Positions 7,214 to 16,976 of a stretch of 64,000 nucleotides of DNA are shown here, in pieces. The stretch lies in assembly GCF_030160635.1 (NCBI RefSeq), contig NZ_BSOS01000003.1, forward strand, positions 1 to 64,000, given 5' to 3'. This stretch comes from Acidocella aquatica. GTDB taxonomy: Bacteria > Pseudomonadota > Alphaproteobacteria > Acetobacterales > Acetobacteraceae. The notes below the pieces were generated by a model that saw only the letters and a program-made list of their open reading frames with translations, searched no databases and was not told where the DNA came from. The first letter of the stretch is position 1; each line of letters begins with the position of its first letter. A program made the translations under genes and the position numbers.

Positions 7214-10200
7214 ATGCACATCCTGTTCCGTGAGCAGCGTAATCTGGACGAGGCCGCGGCAGCAGTCGACCTTCGGCAGAGCCCGGCTGATTTGGTGTTT
7301 CTGTCTTTTTCCGACGCTGATCTGGAGGCAGCGGCGATGGCCTGGGGCCGTTTGACGGACAGACCGGGACTGCGTCTGGCGAATCTTGGCCAGCTGCGTC
7401 ATCCGCTCTCGGTTGATTTATACGTCGAGCAGGTGTTGAGCCGCGCCAAATGTGTCGTCGTCAGGTTGCTGGGCGGGGTGGATTACTGGCGTTATGGCTG
7501 CGAGGAGCTGCTCGCGCTGTGCCGGGCGCGGGGCAAGCCGCTTGCCATCATCGCAGGTGATGGCCTGGATGATGGAAGGTTACAGGAGTTCTCAACCGTA
7601 ACGCCGGCGGCACGGGCCGCGTTCGACCAATATTTTCGGGAAAGCGGGCCAGGAAACTGGGCAAATGGCCTGCGCCTCGCCGCATCGCTCGCGGGGCTGT
7701 GTGTGCCGCCCGCAGACCGGCCGGCGCCGGTGCCACGATTCGGCGAATACCGGCAGCTCATGGCGGGCGCGCCGAATGCGCCGCTGGCGGCAATCGTGTT
7801 CTACCGTTCGCATCTGCTCTCGAGCGATATCGCGCCCACGGAGGCGCTGGCTGAAGCGCTGGTGGAGCGCGGCATGCGCTGCCGGGCGGTTTATGTTGAC
7901 AGCCTTAAGTCCCCTGAGGCAGGGGCGTTTGTTGCCACGACTTTAGGCGGCTGGCGGCCGGGGGTGGTGCTGAACGCAACGGCATTTTCCGCGCGCGGCG
8001 CGGCGGGCGATGGCTCGCCGCTGGATGCCGCCGGCTGCCCAGTGCTGCAGGTGATTTTGGCGGGCTCGGCGGAGGAAGACTGGCGCAATTCGGCGCGTGG
8101 GCTCTCGCCCGCGGATATGGCGATGCAGATTGTACTCCCGGAATACGATGGCCGGCTTTCAACCAGCGCGATTTCGTTCAAGACGCCGGGGGCGCGGGTC
8201 GAGGGCTTGGAGTTTGTGCAGACGCTCCACAAACCTGTGGCGGCGCAGATTGCGCTGGTGGCGGACCGGGCGGCGGGGTGGGTGCGCTTGGCGCAGGCGG
8301 CGGCCGGGGAGCGGCGCGTTGCGGTGGTGCTCTCGGATTATCCGGGTGCGGCGGGGGCGCAGGGGCAAATTGGCCATGCTGTCGGGCTGGATGGTTTAGC
8401 CAGCCTGGACGCGATGGCGGAATTACTCAGCGCCAATGGGTACGATGTGCCTGCGGTCGGCATTGCCACTGGCTTGCGTGACATCGCGCCGGTCCCGTTT
8501 CTCGCCCTGCCGGCGTATAAAATACTGTTTGCCGAACTCCCGTCCGCCATACAATCACGCGTTCGGGCGGCCTGGGGTGAGCCGGATGAGGACCCGAATG
8601 TGCGGGATGGCTGGTTCGTACAGCCGCATCTGCGGGTGGGCAAGTTCATCGTTTCGGTGCAGCCGGATCGGGGGGCGGTGCAGGATCGCAAGTTGAGCTA
8701 TCACGACCCAGACCTGCCACCGCGCCATAGCTATGTCGCGTTTTATCTCTGGTTGCGCCAGGCTGAAAACATTCATGTCCTGGCGCATCTGGGCGCGCAT
8801 GGCACGCTGGAATGGCTGCCGGGCAAGGCGCTGGCACCGGACCCGGAACATTGTTATCCGGTGGCGCTGTGCCGGGGCCTGCCGGTGATTTACCCGTTCA
8901 TCGTGAACAATCCCGGCGAGGCAGCGGTGGCGCGGCGGCGGCTGGGCGCGGTGGTGCTGGGGCATCTGACCCCGCCGCTGAAATCTGCCGGTGTGCATGG
9001 CGAGGCGGCGGCGTTGGAGGGGCTGATCGACGATTATGCGGCGGCGGATGGGCTGGACCGGCGGCGGACAGAGATGTTGCGCGGTGAAATACTGAGCCGT
9101 GCCGAGGCCGCGGGCTTGCTGGAAGAAAGCGGCTGCGCGCGGGGCATGCCGGCGGATGATGCGCTGGCGCGGCTGGATGCGTATTTATGCGACGTGAAGG
9201 AGATGCAGATCCGCGATGGGCTGCACGTTTTTGGCCAATCCCCCGCGCCGGAACGGCGAGCAGCCCTACTGGCCGCCATCACGGCCGCATCGCCCGGCGT
9301 GGACCCAACGAAACTGGCTTCTGCCCTTGATGTCTCGGCAGCCAGTGAGGCGGCAGGGTTGCTGGCCGCGTTGAGTGGACGGTTCGTGGCTCCGGGGCCG
9401 GCGGGCGCACCGAGCCGGGGACGGGCGGATGTGTTGCCGACGGGGCGCAATCTGTTCAGCCTGGACCCCCGCGCGACACCGACGCGCGGCGCCATGGTGC
9501 TTGCCCGCAAATCCGCTGAGGCGATCCTGCGCCGCCACTTGCAGGAGCACGGCGATTGGCCGCGTAGCCTGGTGATCGACCTCTGGGGGAGTGCCGCATT
9601 GCGCACGGGCGGTGAGGATCTGGCGCTTGCCTTTGTGCTCATGGGCGCGGAACCGTTATGGGATGAAGGCTCCAATCGGATCAGCGGGGTAGAAATTTTG
9701 CCGCTGGCGGTGCTGGACCGGCCACGGGTAGATGTGACGTTACGGATTTCAGGTCTGTTCCGCGATGCTTTCGAGACGCAGATGCTGATGTTCGACATGG
9801 CGGTGCAGAGCATTGCCGTGCGTGATGAGTCGGCGGCGTGGAACCTGTTGGCGCAGGCGGCGCGGGGGTTGCAAGGTGAGGATTTCCGCCGTGCCACTAC
9901 GCGGATTTTTGGCGCCGCGCCTGGGGCTTATGGTGCAGGCGGGGCGGGGCTGGCGAATGCCGGAATTTTTGTGGATCGCGCGGCGTTGGGCGAGGCTTAT
10001 CTCGCGGCTTCCGCCTTTGCTTACGGGCAAGGGCTTGAAGGTGCGGCCGATGCCCCGGGTTTTGCCGCCCGGGTGGCCGGGGCGGATGCGTTTGTGCATC
10101 AGCAAGATCATGCCGAGATCGATCTGCTGGACGGGTTGGATTTCGCGGCCTTTGAGGGAGGGTTCGCGGCGGCGGCGAATGCATTGGGGGCCACGCCCGC

Positions 10201-10582
10201 TCTCTACCATGTTGATAACGCCCGGCCGGATGCGCCACGCGTGCGGGCACTGCATGAAGAGATCGTCCGTGCCGTGCGGGGCCGCGCGGCCAATCCGGAT
10301 TGGATCGCGGGCATGATCCGCCATGATTATCGCGGTGCAGGCGAGATCAGCCGCGCACTCGATGGGCTGTTTGCTTTTGCGGCGAGCGTACCGGCGCGGT
10401 TCGATGCGCAATTCGATCTGATTTTCGAGGCGACATTGGGGAATGCAGCCGTGGATACGTTTCTACGCCAGGCCAATCCGGCGGCGCATGCGACGATGCT
10501 GGAGCGGTTTCGTAGTGCTGTGCGACGGGATTTATGGCGCAGCCGGCGCAACAGCGTGGCTGAGCGCTTGGCGGCGCCATGA
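7214..10582 (+). CDS. cobN: Cobaltochelatase subunit CobN
   Basis: 1122 residues. CobN is the large subunit that binds hydrogenobyrinic acid a,c-diamide and inserts cobalt with the ATP-driven CobS-CobT ring. Recognisable stretches include WFVQPHLRVGKFIVSVQPDR, LSYHDPDLPPRHSYVAFYLW, VLAHLGAHGTLEWLPGKALA and YPFIVNNPGEAAVARRR, all typical of the CobN/magnesium-chelatase H family. It is somewhat shorter than the Pseudomonas denitrificans protein. The partner chelatase subunits (chelatase CobS and CobT) are not in this window. The stop overlaps cobG by 4 bases (ATGA). Confidence 0.93.
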   Translation: MHILFREQRNLDEAAAAVDLRQSPADLVFLSFSDADLEAAAMAWGRLTDRPGLRLANLGQLRHPLSVDLYVEQVLSRAKCVVVRLLGGVDYWRYGCEELLALCRARGKPLAIIAGDGLDDGRLQEFSTVTPAARAAFDQYFRESGPGNWANGLRLAASLAGLCVPPADRPAPVPRFGEYRQLMAGAPNAPLAAIVFYRSHLLSSDIAPTEALAEALVERGMRCRAVYVDSLKSPEAGAFVATTLGGWRPGVVLNATAFSARGAAGDGSPLDAAGCPVLQVILAGSAEEDWRNSARGLSPADMAMQIVLPEYDGRLSTSAISFKTPGARVEGLEFVQTLHKPVAAQIALVADRAAGWVRLAQAAAGERRVAVVLSDYPGAAGAQGQIGHAVGLDGLASLDAMAELLSANGYDVPAVGIATGLRDIAPVPFLALPAYKILFAELPSAIQSRVRAAWGEPDEDPNVRDGWFVQPHLRVGKFIVSVQPDRGAVQDRKLSYHDPDLPPRHSYVAFYLWLRQAENIHVLAHLGAHGTLEWLPGKALAPDPEHCYPVALCRGLPVIYPFIVNNPGEAAVARRRLGAVVLGHLTPPLKSAGVHGEAAALEGLIDDYAAADGLDRRRTEMLRGEILSRAEAAGLLEESGCARGMPADDALARLDAYLCDVKEMQIRDGLHVFGQSPAPERRAALLAAITAASPGVDPTKLASALDVSAASEAAGLLAALSGRFVAPGPAGAPSRGRADVLPTGRNLFSLDPRATPTRGAMVLARKSAEAILRRHLQEHGDWPRSLVIDLWGSAALRTGGEDLALAFVLMGAEPLWDEGSNRISGVEILPLAVLDRPRVDVTLRISGLFRDAFETQMLMFDMAVQSIAVRDESAAWNLLAQAARGLQGEDFRRATTRIFGAAPGAYGAGGAGLANAGIFVDRAALGEAYLAASAFAYGQGLEGAADAPGFAARVAGADAFVHQQDHAEIDLLDGLDFAAFEGGFAAAANALGATPALYHVDNARPDAPRVRALHEEIVRAVRGRAANPDWIAGMIRHDYRGAGEISRALDGLFAFAASVPARFDAQFDLIFEATLGNAAVDTFLRQANPAAHATMLERFRSAVRRDLWRSRRNSVAERLAAP

Positions 10583-11745
10583 GTGCGGCGATAACGCGTG
10601 GCTGGTGCCCCAGCCTGTTTGAGCCGATGGCGGCCAGAGATGGTCTTCTGGTCCGGGTAAAACCGCGAGTGGAGGGGGTAAAAGCGACGCAGTTACGTGA
10701 GTTGGCGGATGCGGCGGCAGCTTACGGCTCTGGGCAGATCGAGCTAACCAACCGGGGAAACTTTCAGCTGCGCGGATTGTCGGACAAGACATTGGCGGCT
10801 TTTTCTGGCGCGGTGCTGTCGGCAGGGTTGGCCAGCGCCGATCCGGCTGTGGAACGGCGGCGTAATATTCTGGTGTCGCCTTTCGCCGGTCCGGCGGCGA
10901 TGACAGTGGCGCGGCAGCTTGAGGCATGGCTTGAAAGCGATGACGGGCTGCATGCCTTGCCGGGGAAGTTTGGCTTTGCAGTGGACGAGGCCGCGGCAGA
11001 TATCAGCGTGCTTCAGGTTCAGGAGCAGATGATGGTGGCGCTCCCCGGGGGATATGCGGCGGCAACACCCGATCCCGTGGCGGCGGTGAAGGCGCTGACC
11101 CATGCCTTCTTGGGATTGGCGGACGCAAGTATGGCGCGCATGGCGGCCCTGGTGGCGGCACGCGGCACGGGGGCGCTGTTTGCCGCGGCCGGGTTAAGCA
11201 TGGTGGTTTTACCGCCAAGCGATACGCCGCCGCCGATCGGCCCAATGCGCGGCGCATTCGGGTTGGGCTTGGCCTTTGGCATCCAGGATGCGGTGATGCT
11301 GCGCGGCGCGGCTGGGCTTGCGGAACGGTTCGGCAAAGGCTGCTTACGGACGACGCGGGCGCGAAGCCTCGTGGTGGTGGGAACCGGCGATGGTGTGAGA
11401 GGTATCCGGGCAGCGGCGCGGGCGCTTGGGTACATCACTGAGCCCGGCGATATACGGCTGCGGATTGCCGCCTGTGCCGGGCTGCCAGCATGCCCGCAGG
11501 CTTTCTCCGATACGCGCGCCGTGGGGGCGGGGCTTGCGGCGCATTGGGCAGGGCCAGGGGTTCTGCATGTCTCCGGCTGTGCAAAAGGTTGCGCAGCGCC
11601 GGGTGGTGCGGCAGTCACGTTGGTCGCGAGGATACAAAATTATGATGTTGTGCAAAATGGGCGCGCCCACGATACGCCGGTTGCGCACGGTCTGTCTTTA
11701 GATGAAGCCGTGGAATGGATGAGAGAGAAACGCCTGTGCCGATGA
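10579..11745 (+). CDS. cobG: Precorrin-3B synthase CobG
   Basis: 388 residues, nitrite/sulfite reductase-like fold. The iron-sulfur/sirohaem-type cysteine motifs are CAGLPACPQAF and VSGCAKGCAAPGG near residues 300-345, with ELTNRGNFQLRG in the N-terminal half. CobG is the monooxygenase that makes precorrin-3B with O2 and marks the aerobic route. It starts inside the cobN stop (ATGA) and its own stop overlaps cobH. Confidence 0.88.
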   Translation: MSAAITRGWCPSLFEPMAARDGLLVRVKPRVEGVKATQLRELADAAAAYGSGQIELTNRGNFQLRGLSDKTLAAFSGAVLSAGLASADPAVERRRNILVSPFAGPAAMTVARQLEAWLESDDGLHALPGKFGFAVDEAAADISVLQVQEQMMVALPGGYAAATPDPVAAVKALTHAFLGLADASMARMAALVAARGTGALFAAAGLSMVVLPPSDTPPPIGPMRGAFGLGLAFGIQDAVMLRGAAGLAERFGKGCLRTTRARSLVVVGTGDGVRGIRAAARALGYITEPGDIRLRIAACAGLPACPQAFSDTRAVGAGLAAHWAGPGVLHVSGCAKGCAAPGGAAVTLVARIQNYDVVQNGRAHDTPVAHGLSLDEAVEWMREKRLCR

Positions 11746-12374
11746 GTAAACCGAGAGACTATATCCGTGATGGTGCGGCGATCTACGCGGAGTCTTTTGC
11801 CACCATCAGGCGGGAAGCCGATCTGGCTGCTTTCACGGCGGAGGAAGCCCGCGTGGTGGTGCGGATGATTCATGCCTGCGGCATGGTTGATTTGCCCGGC
11901 GATGTGCGGTTTGGTGGTGGATTCGTGAGCGCGGCCCGGGCGGCTTTGTTAGCGGGTAGGCCGGTGTTGTGTGATTCTGAAATGGTGGCGCATGGCATTA
12001 CCCGGACCCGGCTACCGGCGGGCAATATGGTGATCTGCACCTTGCGCTCGCCAGAAACCCCTGGGCTCGCGACGCGCATCGGTAATACGCGCTCGGCGGC
12101 GGCATTGGATTTATGGGGTGAGCGCATGGCTGGCGCGGTGGTTGCCATCGGCAATGCGCCGACGGCCCTGTTCCATTTACTGGAATTGCTGGATGCCGGC
12201 GCCCCACTGCCGGCGGCGATTATTGGAATCCCCGTGGGGTTTGTGGGGGCGGCAGAATCCAAGGCCGCACTTGCTGCTGATGGGCGCGTGCCGTTCGTGA
12301 TTGTGCAAGGGCGGCGCGGCGGCAGCGCCATGGCGGCGGCAGCGGTGAATGCGCTGGCCAGCGAGGCGGAGTGA
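11742..12374 (+). CDS. cobH: Precorrin-8X methylmutase CobH
   Basis: 210 residues, the usual family length. Conserved blocks include MIHACGMVDLP with the catalytic His, VLCDSEMVAHGITR, AIGNAPTALFHLLELL and GIPVGFVGAAESKAAL. It catalyses the 1,11-methyl shift from precorrin-8X to hydrogenobyrinic acid. ATG 11742 forms ATGA with the cobG stop, so the longer frame from 11715 was rejected. Confidence 0.92.
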   Translation: MSKPRDYIRDGAAIYAESFATIRREADLAAFTAEEARVVVRMIHACGMVDLPGDVRFGGGFVSAARAALLAGRPVLCDSEMVAHGITRTRLPAGNMVICTLRSPETPGLATRIGNTRSAAALDLWGERMAGAVVAIGNAPTALFHLLELLDAGAPLPAAIIGIPVGFVGAAESKAALAADGRVPFVIVQGRRGGSAMAAAAVNALASEAE

Positions 12375-13102
12375 TGTTGCAGGGGCGGCTATTTGTTCTG
12401 GGTCTTGGCCCGGGCGATCCGGATTTAATGACGGTGAAGGCGGCGCGGATGATTGCCGCCGCCCCGGTGGTGGCCTTTTTCGCCAAACAAGGGCGCAAGG
12501 GGCATGCGCGGAGTATGGTTGATGGGCAGATGCGCCATGACGTGGAGGAGTTGCGTCTGGAATACCCGTTCACCACCGAGGTCGCAGTGGAAGACCCGCG
12601 CTACCTCGCCGGGATGAACGAATTCTACGAGGTTTGCGCGGAGCGGCTGCGCGTACCGCTGCAGACTGGACGAGACGTTACGTTGCTATGCGAGGGCGAT
12701 CCGTTTCTTTACGGTTCCGCCATGTATCTTTTTGATCGTTTGAGGACTGAATGCCACGCCGAGATTGTACCGGGGGTGCCCGGCATGAGTGGATGCTGGA
12801 GCCGAGCCAATTTGCCGATGACGCATGGCGATGATGTGCTGAGCGTGTTGCCGGGGACACTCGATGAAGAAAGTCTTTTAGCGTGCCTAAAACTTTGCGA
12901 TGCCGCGGTGTTAATAAAAGTCGGCCGTAATTTGCCAAAAATCTGTCGTGTATTGCGCGCGGCTGGGTTGTTCGAGCGCGCTGTTTATGTCGAGAGAGGA
13001 ACGATGGAGGGGGAACACATTGTAAAACTCGCCGAGCGCAAGGATGGTCCAGCCCCCTATTTCTCGATGGTGCTGGTGCCCGGGAGGCGGTACGCGCGAT
13101 GA
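12374..13102 (+). CDS. cobI: Precorrin-2 C20-methyltransferase CobI
   Basis: 242 residues, tetrapyrrole methylase fold. SAM-binding and family motifs include LFVLGLGPGDPDLMTVKA at the N-terminus, CEGDPFLYGSAMYLF and VPGVPGMSGCW. It overlaps the cobH stop by one base (TGATG); a GTG at 12371 is an alternative. CobI makes precorrin-3A. The stop overlaps cobJ as ATGA. Confidence 0.92.
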   Translation: MLQGRLFVLGLGPGDPDLMTVKAARMIAAAPVVAFFAKQGRKGHARSMVDGQMRHDVEELRLEYPFTTEVAVEDPRYLAGMNEFYEVCAERLRVPLQTGRDVTLLCEGDPFLYGSAMYLFDRLRTECHAEIVPGVPGMSGCWSRANLPMTHGDDVLSVLPGTLDEESLLACLKLCDAAVLIKVGRNLPKICRVLRAAGLFERAVYVERGTMEGEHIVKLAERKDGPAPYFSMVLVPGRRYAR

Positions 13103-13860
13103 TCGGCAAATTATTCATCATCGGCCTGGGACCGGGGGATGCGGCCATGCTGACACCGCAGGCTGCTGTCGCGCTGACATTGGCGAGTGATCTGGTCGGT
13201 TATGGGCCTTATGTCGATCGTGCACCGCAAAAACCTGGGCAGATCCGGCATGTTTCAGATAATCGCAAGGAATTGGACCGCGCGCGCCATGCGTTGGAAA
13301 TGGCGGCGGCGGGGCGTGTGGTGGCGGTGCTTTCCGCCGGCGATGCGGGGGTGTTCGGCATGGCGAGCGCGGTGTTTGAAGCGATCGATAAGGGCGAGCC
13401 CGCTTGGCGGGAACTAGAGGTTGAGGTGGTGGCCGGAGTCTCGGCGATGTTCGCGGCGGCGGCGCAAGTGGGCGCGTTTCTGGGACATGATTTCTGCGCG
13501 ATTTCGCTTTCGGATAATCTGAAGCCCTGGGCATTGGTGCTGCGGCGTCTACGTGCGGCGGCTGAGGCCGGATTTGCGATGGCGCTCTACAACCCGCATT
13601 CGCGCGCCCGGCCCTGGCAGTTGAACGCGGCATTCGAGCTGTTGCGGGAGGTGCTGCCGCCGGAGACGCCGGTAGTGTTCGCCACTGCCGTCAGCCGGGT
13701 GGATGAGCAGATTGAGATCGTGACTCTGGCGGCGGCGGATTCGTTGCGGGCGGATATGCGCACGCTGGTCATGGTCGGCACGGCGGCAACGCGGCGCATC
13801 GAACGGCCGGGGCGCCCCCCTTGGGTTTATACGCCGCGCTTTGCCGGAGATGCCGCGTGA
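13099..13860 (+). CDS. cobJ: Precorrin-3B C17-methyltransferase CobJ
   Basis: 253 residues, tetrapyrrole methylase. The N-terminus LFIIGLGPGDAAMLTPQA, then DLVGYGPYVDR, VLSAGDAGVFGMAS and FAMALYNPHSRARPWQL are diagnostic for CobJ/CbiH. The enzyme methylates C17 and contracts the ring to precorrin-4. The last 34 bases overlap, tail to tail, the 3' end of cobK on the other strand. Confidence 0.92.
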   Translation: MIGKLFIIGLGPGDAAMLTPQAAVALTLASDLVGYGPYVDRAPQKPGQIRHVSDNRKELDRARHALEMAAAGRVVAVLSAGDAGVFGMASAVFEAIDKGEPAWRELEVEVVAGVSAMFAAAAQVGAFLGHDFCAISLSDNLKPWALVLRRLRAAAEAGFAMALYNPHSRARPWQLNAAFELLREVLPPETPVVFATAVSRVDEQIEIVTLAAADSLRADMRTLVMVGTAATRRIERPGRPPWVYTPRFAGDAA

Positions 13861-14618
13861 CGGACGGCCTGGAGCCAGGCGAGCGCGCCTGGCGCATCTT
13901 CGGTGGTTGCCGCGTTGAGCCCGGTGATGTCCGGCCAGGCTGGCCGTGCGACCATGATGATCGGCAGGTTGAGCGCCCGGGCGGCGAGCAGTTTGGAGCT
14001 TGTGGCCTCGCCGCCGGAATTTTTGGTGACGATGATATCGATACGGTGCTCGATGAGCATTTGCCGGTCGGCAGCTTCTGTGAACGGGCCACGCGCCGTG
14101 ATGATGTTCGCGCGCGGTGGCAAGTCGTCGGACGAAGGGGCATCCACGCTGCGAATGGTGTAATCGTGCCAAGCGGCGGCTACGAACGGGGCGAGGTCTT
14201 TGCGGCCGATGGTCAGCAGCACCCGGCGCGGGGTTTTGCCCAGTGCGGCGGCGGCCTCGGCCATGCCGGGCACTGGCACCCAATGATCGCCGGTTTCAGC
14301 CTGCCAGGCCGGTCGCTCGATCATCAGGACGGGGATCTTCGTTGCCCGCGCGGCGGCGGCGGCATTGGCGCGCATTTGCACGGCGAAGGGATGGGTGGCG
14401 ACGATGAGCGCCTGGATGCCGTGAGCCAGCAGGTAGCGAGTGAGCCCGGGAATGCCGCCAAAGCCGCCACTGCGCCAGGGGATTTCCGGCAGGCGTGGGG
14501 CGGCCGTCCGGCCGGCAAGCGAGAGGGTGGGACTGAAATCGGGGTTGCCCGCCAGCAGTGCCGCGAGTGCGGAGGCTTCTCCGGTGCCGCCCAGGATGAG
14601 GAGTTTTAGCTGTGGCAT
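13827..14618 (-). CDS. cobK: Precorrin-6A reductase CobK
   Basis: 263 residues, minus strand inside an otherwise plus-strand operon. Family motifs are LLILGGTGEASALA at the N-terminus, ALIVATHPFAVQM, VLLTIGRKDL and IIVTKNSGGEAT near the C-terminus. It reduces precorrin-6A with NADPH. It overlaps cobJ by 34 bases at the 3' ends and cobL by 7 bases at the 5' ends, so its promoter must lie within cobL coding sequence and its transcript is antisense to the operon. Confidence 0.9.
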   Translation of the reverse strand: MPQLKLLILGGTGEASALAALLAGNPDFSPTLSLAGRTAAPRLPEIPWRSGGFGGIPGLTRYLLAHGIQALIVATHPFAVQMRANAAAAARATKIPVLMIERPAWQAETGDHWVPVPGMAEAAAALGKTPRRVLLTIGRKDLAPFVAAAWHDYTIRSVDAPSSDDLPPRANIITARGPFTEAADRQMLIEHRIDIIVTKNSGGEATSSKLLAARALNLPIIMVARPAWPDITGLNAATTEDAPGALAWLQAVRHAASPAKRGV

Positions 14619-15862
14619 CCTTCAGCAATACCGGGGTGGCGGGCGCGCCGCCAGCTTTGCGGTGGTTAACTATTTTGGGCATCGGGGAAGAGGGCGTCGC
14701 CGGGTTGAGTCCGGCGGCGCGGTTGTTGCTGGGGCAGGCATCTCTGGTTGTCGGCGGGACACGGCATTTGGCGCTGGCAGAATCGTTAATCCGTGGAGAG
14801 CGGATGGTTTGGCCGAGCCCGATGGCAGGCGGGGTGGCAGCAATTTTGGCACGCCGCCCGCTTGCCGTGGTGGTGCTGGCCTCGGGCGATCCGTTTTGTG
14901 ACGGGGTCGGGAGCATGCTCACGGCGGCGGTGCCGGTGGATGAGCTTTTGTCGATCCCCGTATCGTCGGCATTTTCTTTGGCATTATCGCGCCTTGGCTG
15001 GCCGATGCGGCGCACCGCCAGCATCTCCTTTTGCGGCCGGCCATTGGCGCCGCTCGCTCCTTTGCTGCAACCAGGCCGCAATATCATCGCGCTTTCGGCC
15101 GATGCCAGCACACCGGCTACCGTCGCGCGGTTTTTATGCGAGCGGGGTTTTGGTGCCTCCCGCCTGCATGTGATGGAAGCGCTGGGCGGGCCACGCGAGC
15201 GGATACGACAGGCCATGGCGGAAGGCTTCGAGCTTGCCGATTGCGATCCATTGAACGTGCTGGCGATCGAGGTGGTGGCGCGTGCTGGCGCGCAGGTGAT
15301 TCCGCTCAGCACTGGGCTGCCTGATGAGATGTTCGAGCACGATGGCCAGATCACCAAGCGGGAGATTCGCGCGGTGACGCTGTCAGCGCTGGCGCCCTGT
15401 GCAGGGGAGATGCTGTGGGATGTAGGCTGCGGCGCCGGTTCCGTGGCGGTGGAATGGATGCTGCGGCATCCGGAGAATATCGCTTACGGGGTGGAATCCA
15501 ACCCCGTGCGGGCGGCGCGGATCGCGCGCAACGCGCTCACCTTCGGTGTGCCGGGGTTGCGGGTGGTGCAAGGCCGGGCACCTGGTGCGCTGGCGGGCTT
15601 GCCGGTGCCGGATGCGGTGTTTTTGGGCGGCGGCGCGCATCTGCCTGGGGTGATTGAGGCAGCTTGGCAAGCGCTGCGGCCGGGTGGACGGATAGTGGCG
15701 AATGGCGTGGTGATCGAGACGGAGGCGGCGCTGTTCGCCGCGCGCGAGAAATTTGGCGGGATGCTGACACGTCTCTCGGTTGAGCGGCTGGACAATATCG
15801 GCTCGCTGCACGGGTTCAGACCGGGGATGACGGTGACGCAATGGGCGGCGGTGAAACCATGA
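14612..15862 (+). CDS. cobL: Precorrin-6B C5,15-methyltransferase/decarboxylase CobL
   Basis: 416 residues, fused CbiE (N-terminal, LTILGIGEEGVAGLSPAAR, VLASGDPFCDGVGSML) and CbiT (C-terminal, LWDVGCGAGSVAVEWML, VFLGGGAHLPGVIEAAW) halves. It methylates C5 and C15 and decarboxylates the acetate side chain. The GTG at 14612 was taken; in-frame GTG 14636 or TTG 14657 are also possible because conserved sequence begins only at LTILGIG. It overlaps cobK head to head. The stop forms ATGA with cobE. Confidence 0.9.
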   Translation: MASFSNTGVAGAPPALRWLTILGIGEEGVAGLSPAARLLLGQASLVVGGTRHLALAESLIRGERMVWPSPMAGGVAAILARRPLAVVVLASGDPFCDGVGSMLTAAVPVDELLSIPVSSAFSLALSRLGWPMRRTASISFCGRPLAPLAPLLQPGRNIIALSADASTPATVARFLCERGFGASRLHVMEALGGPRERIRQAMAEGFELADCDPLNVLAIEVVARAGAQVIPLSTGLPDEMFEHDGQITKREIRAVTLSALAPCAGEMLWDVGCGAGSVAVEWMLRHPENIAYGVESNPVRAARIARNALTFGVPGLRVVQGRAPGALAGLPVPDAVFLGGGAHLPGVIEAAWQALRPGGRIVANGVVIETEAALFAAREKFGGMLTRLSVERLDNIGSLHGFRPGMTVTQWAAVKP

Positions 15863-16227
15863 TCGCCGCCGGGGTGGGGTTTTCGAGCGGGGCTTTGGCT
15901 GAGGAGATCGAGGTGTTGGTACGATTAACGGAACGGCGGGCTGGACAAAATGCTGAGGTTCTGGCGGCGCCGGATTTCAAGGATTGCGCGCCGTTGCGCG
16001 CTGCCGCGGCGGCTTTGAGATTACCGTTGATCTTGCTCGGCCGCGTGGCGCTGGAGGCGGCGCAGCCGCATTGCGCGACGCATTCCGATCTGGCCGGGGC
16101 AGCGGTGGGATTGGCGAGCGTCGCGGAAGCCTGTGCACTGGCGGCGGCAGGTGCCAAAAGCCGTTTACTGGTGGCGCGTTTGGCCCAAGGCCGTGCCACC
16201 TGCGCGCTGGCGGGGAATTTGCCGTGA
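15859..16227 (+). CDS. cobE: CobE / CbiG C-terminal-domain protein
   Basis: 122 residues matching the CbiG C-terminal domain family: [20 protein letters not shown] at the start, then a long hydrophobic [20 protein letters not shown] block. CobE occurs in aerobic cobalamin operons; its precise role is not settled. ATG 15859 overlaps the cobL stop (ATGA) and its own stop overlaps the cobM GTG start, showing tight coupling. Confidence 0.8.
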   Translation: MIAAGVGFSSGALAEEIEVLVRLTERRAGQNAEVLAAPDFKDCAPLRAAAAALRLPLILLGRVALEAAQPHCATHSDLAGAAVGLASVAEACALAAAGAKSRLLVARLAQGRATCALAGNLP

Positions 16228-16976
16228 CCGTGCATTTCATTGGCGCTGGCCCCGGGGCGGTGGACCTCATCACCCTGCGCGGCCGGGATTTGCTGCAAAG
16301 CTGCGAGGTCTGCCTGTTTGCCGGTTCTATCGTCCCGCCGGAATTGCTGGCGCATTGCCCACCCGGCGCCAGGTTGGTCGATACAGCGTCGTTGGATCTC
16401 GACCAGATCGAGGCGGAATATGTCCGGGCCGAGGCAGAGGGGCAGGATGTGGCGCGGCTGCATTCGGGGGATTTGTCGATCTATAGCGCGGTGGCCGAGC
16501 AGGTGCGCCGGCTGCAGCGCCTGGGCATCGCCTATACGTTAACACCTGGCGTGCCGGCATTTGCCGCGGCCGCCGCCAGGCTCGGGCGGGAACTAACAGT
16601 ACCTGAGGTGGCACAAAGTGTGGTGCTGACCCGGCTTTCCGGCCGTGCCTCCGCCATGCCGCCCCGCGAGACGCTGGCGGCGTTCGCGGCAACCGGGGCG
16701 ACGCTGGCGATCCATCTGGCAATCCATCGGCTGGCGGAGATCGTGGCTGCATTGGTGCCGTTTTATGGGGCGGATTGTCCGGTGGCGGTGATGGTGCGGG
16801 TGAGCTGGCCGGATGAGCAGATTGTACAAGGAACGCTGGGCAATATCTGCGAGAAGACCGCTGGGTCTGGAATTGAACGCACGGCGTTGATTTTGGTGGG
16901 CCGGGCACTTTCGCCTGAGGATTCCCGTGAAAGCGCCCTGTACGATCCTAATTACACGAGGCGCTTTCGCATATGA
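16224..16976 (+). CDS. cobM: Precorrin-4 C11-methyltransferase CobM
   Basis: 250 residues from a GTG that overlaps the cobE stop (GTGA). Longer upstream reading is a shadow of cobE. Tetrapyrrole-methylase motifs: [60 protein letters not shown], and a C-terminal [11 protein letters not shown] typical of CobM/CbiF. It makes precorrin-5. Its 3' end overlaps cbiD (minus strand) by 25 bases. Confidence 0.92.
   Translation: MTVHFIGAGPGAVDLITLRGRDLLQSCEVCLFAGSIVPPELLAHCPPGARLVDTASLDLDQIEAEYVRAEAEGQDVARLHSGDLSIYSAVAEQVRRLQRLGIAYTLTPGVPAFAAAAARLGRELTVPEVAQSVVLTRLSGRASAMPPRETLAAFAATGATLAIHLAIHRLAEIVAALVPFYGADCPVAVMVRVSWPDEQIVQGTLGNICEKTAGSGIERTALILVGRALSPEDSRESALYDPNYTRRFRI

Noticed and set aside
13821-14609. 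Plus-strand frame of 262 codons opposite cobK
   Set aside because: cobK motifs on the minus strand are unmistakable; the plus frame has no motif.
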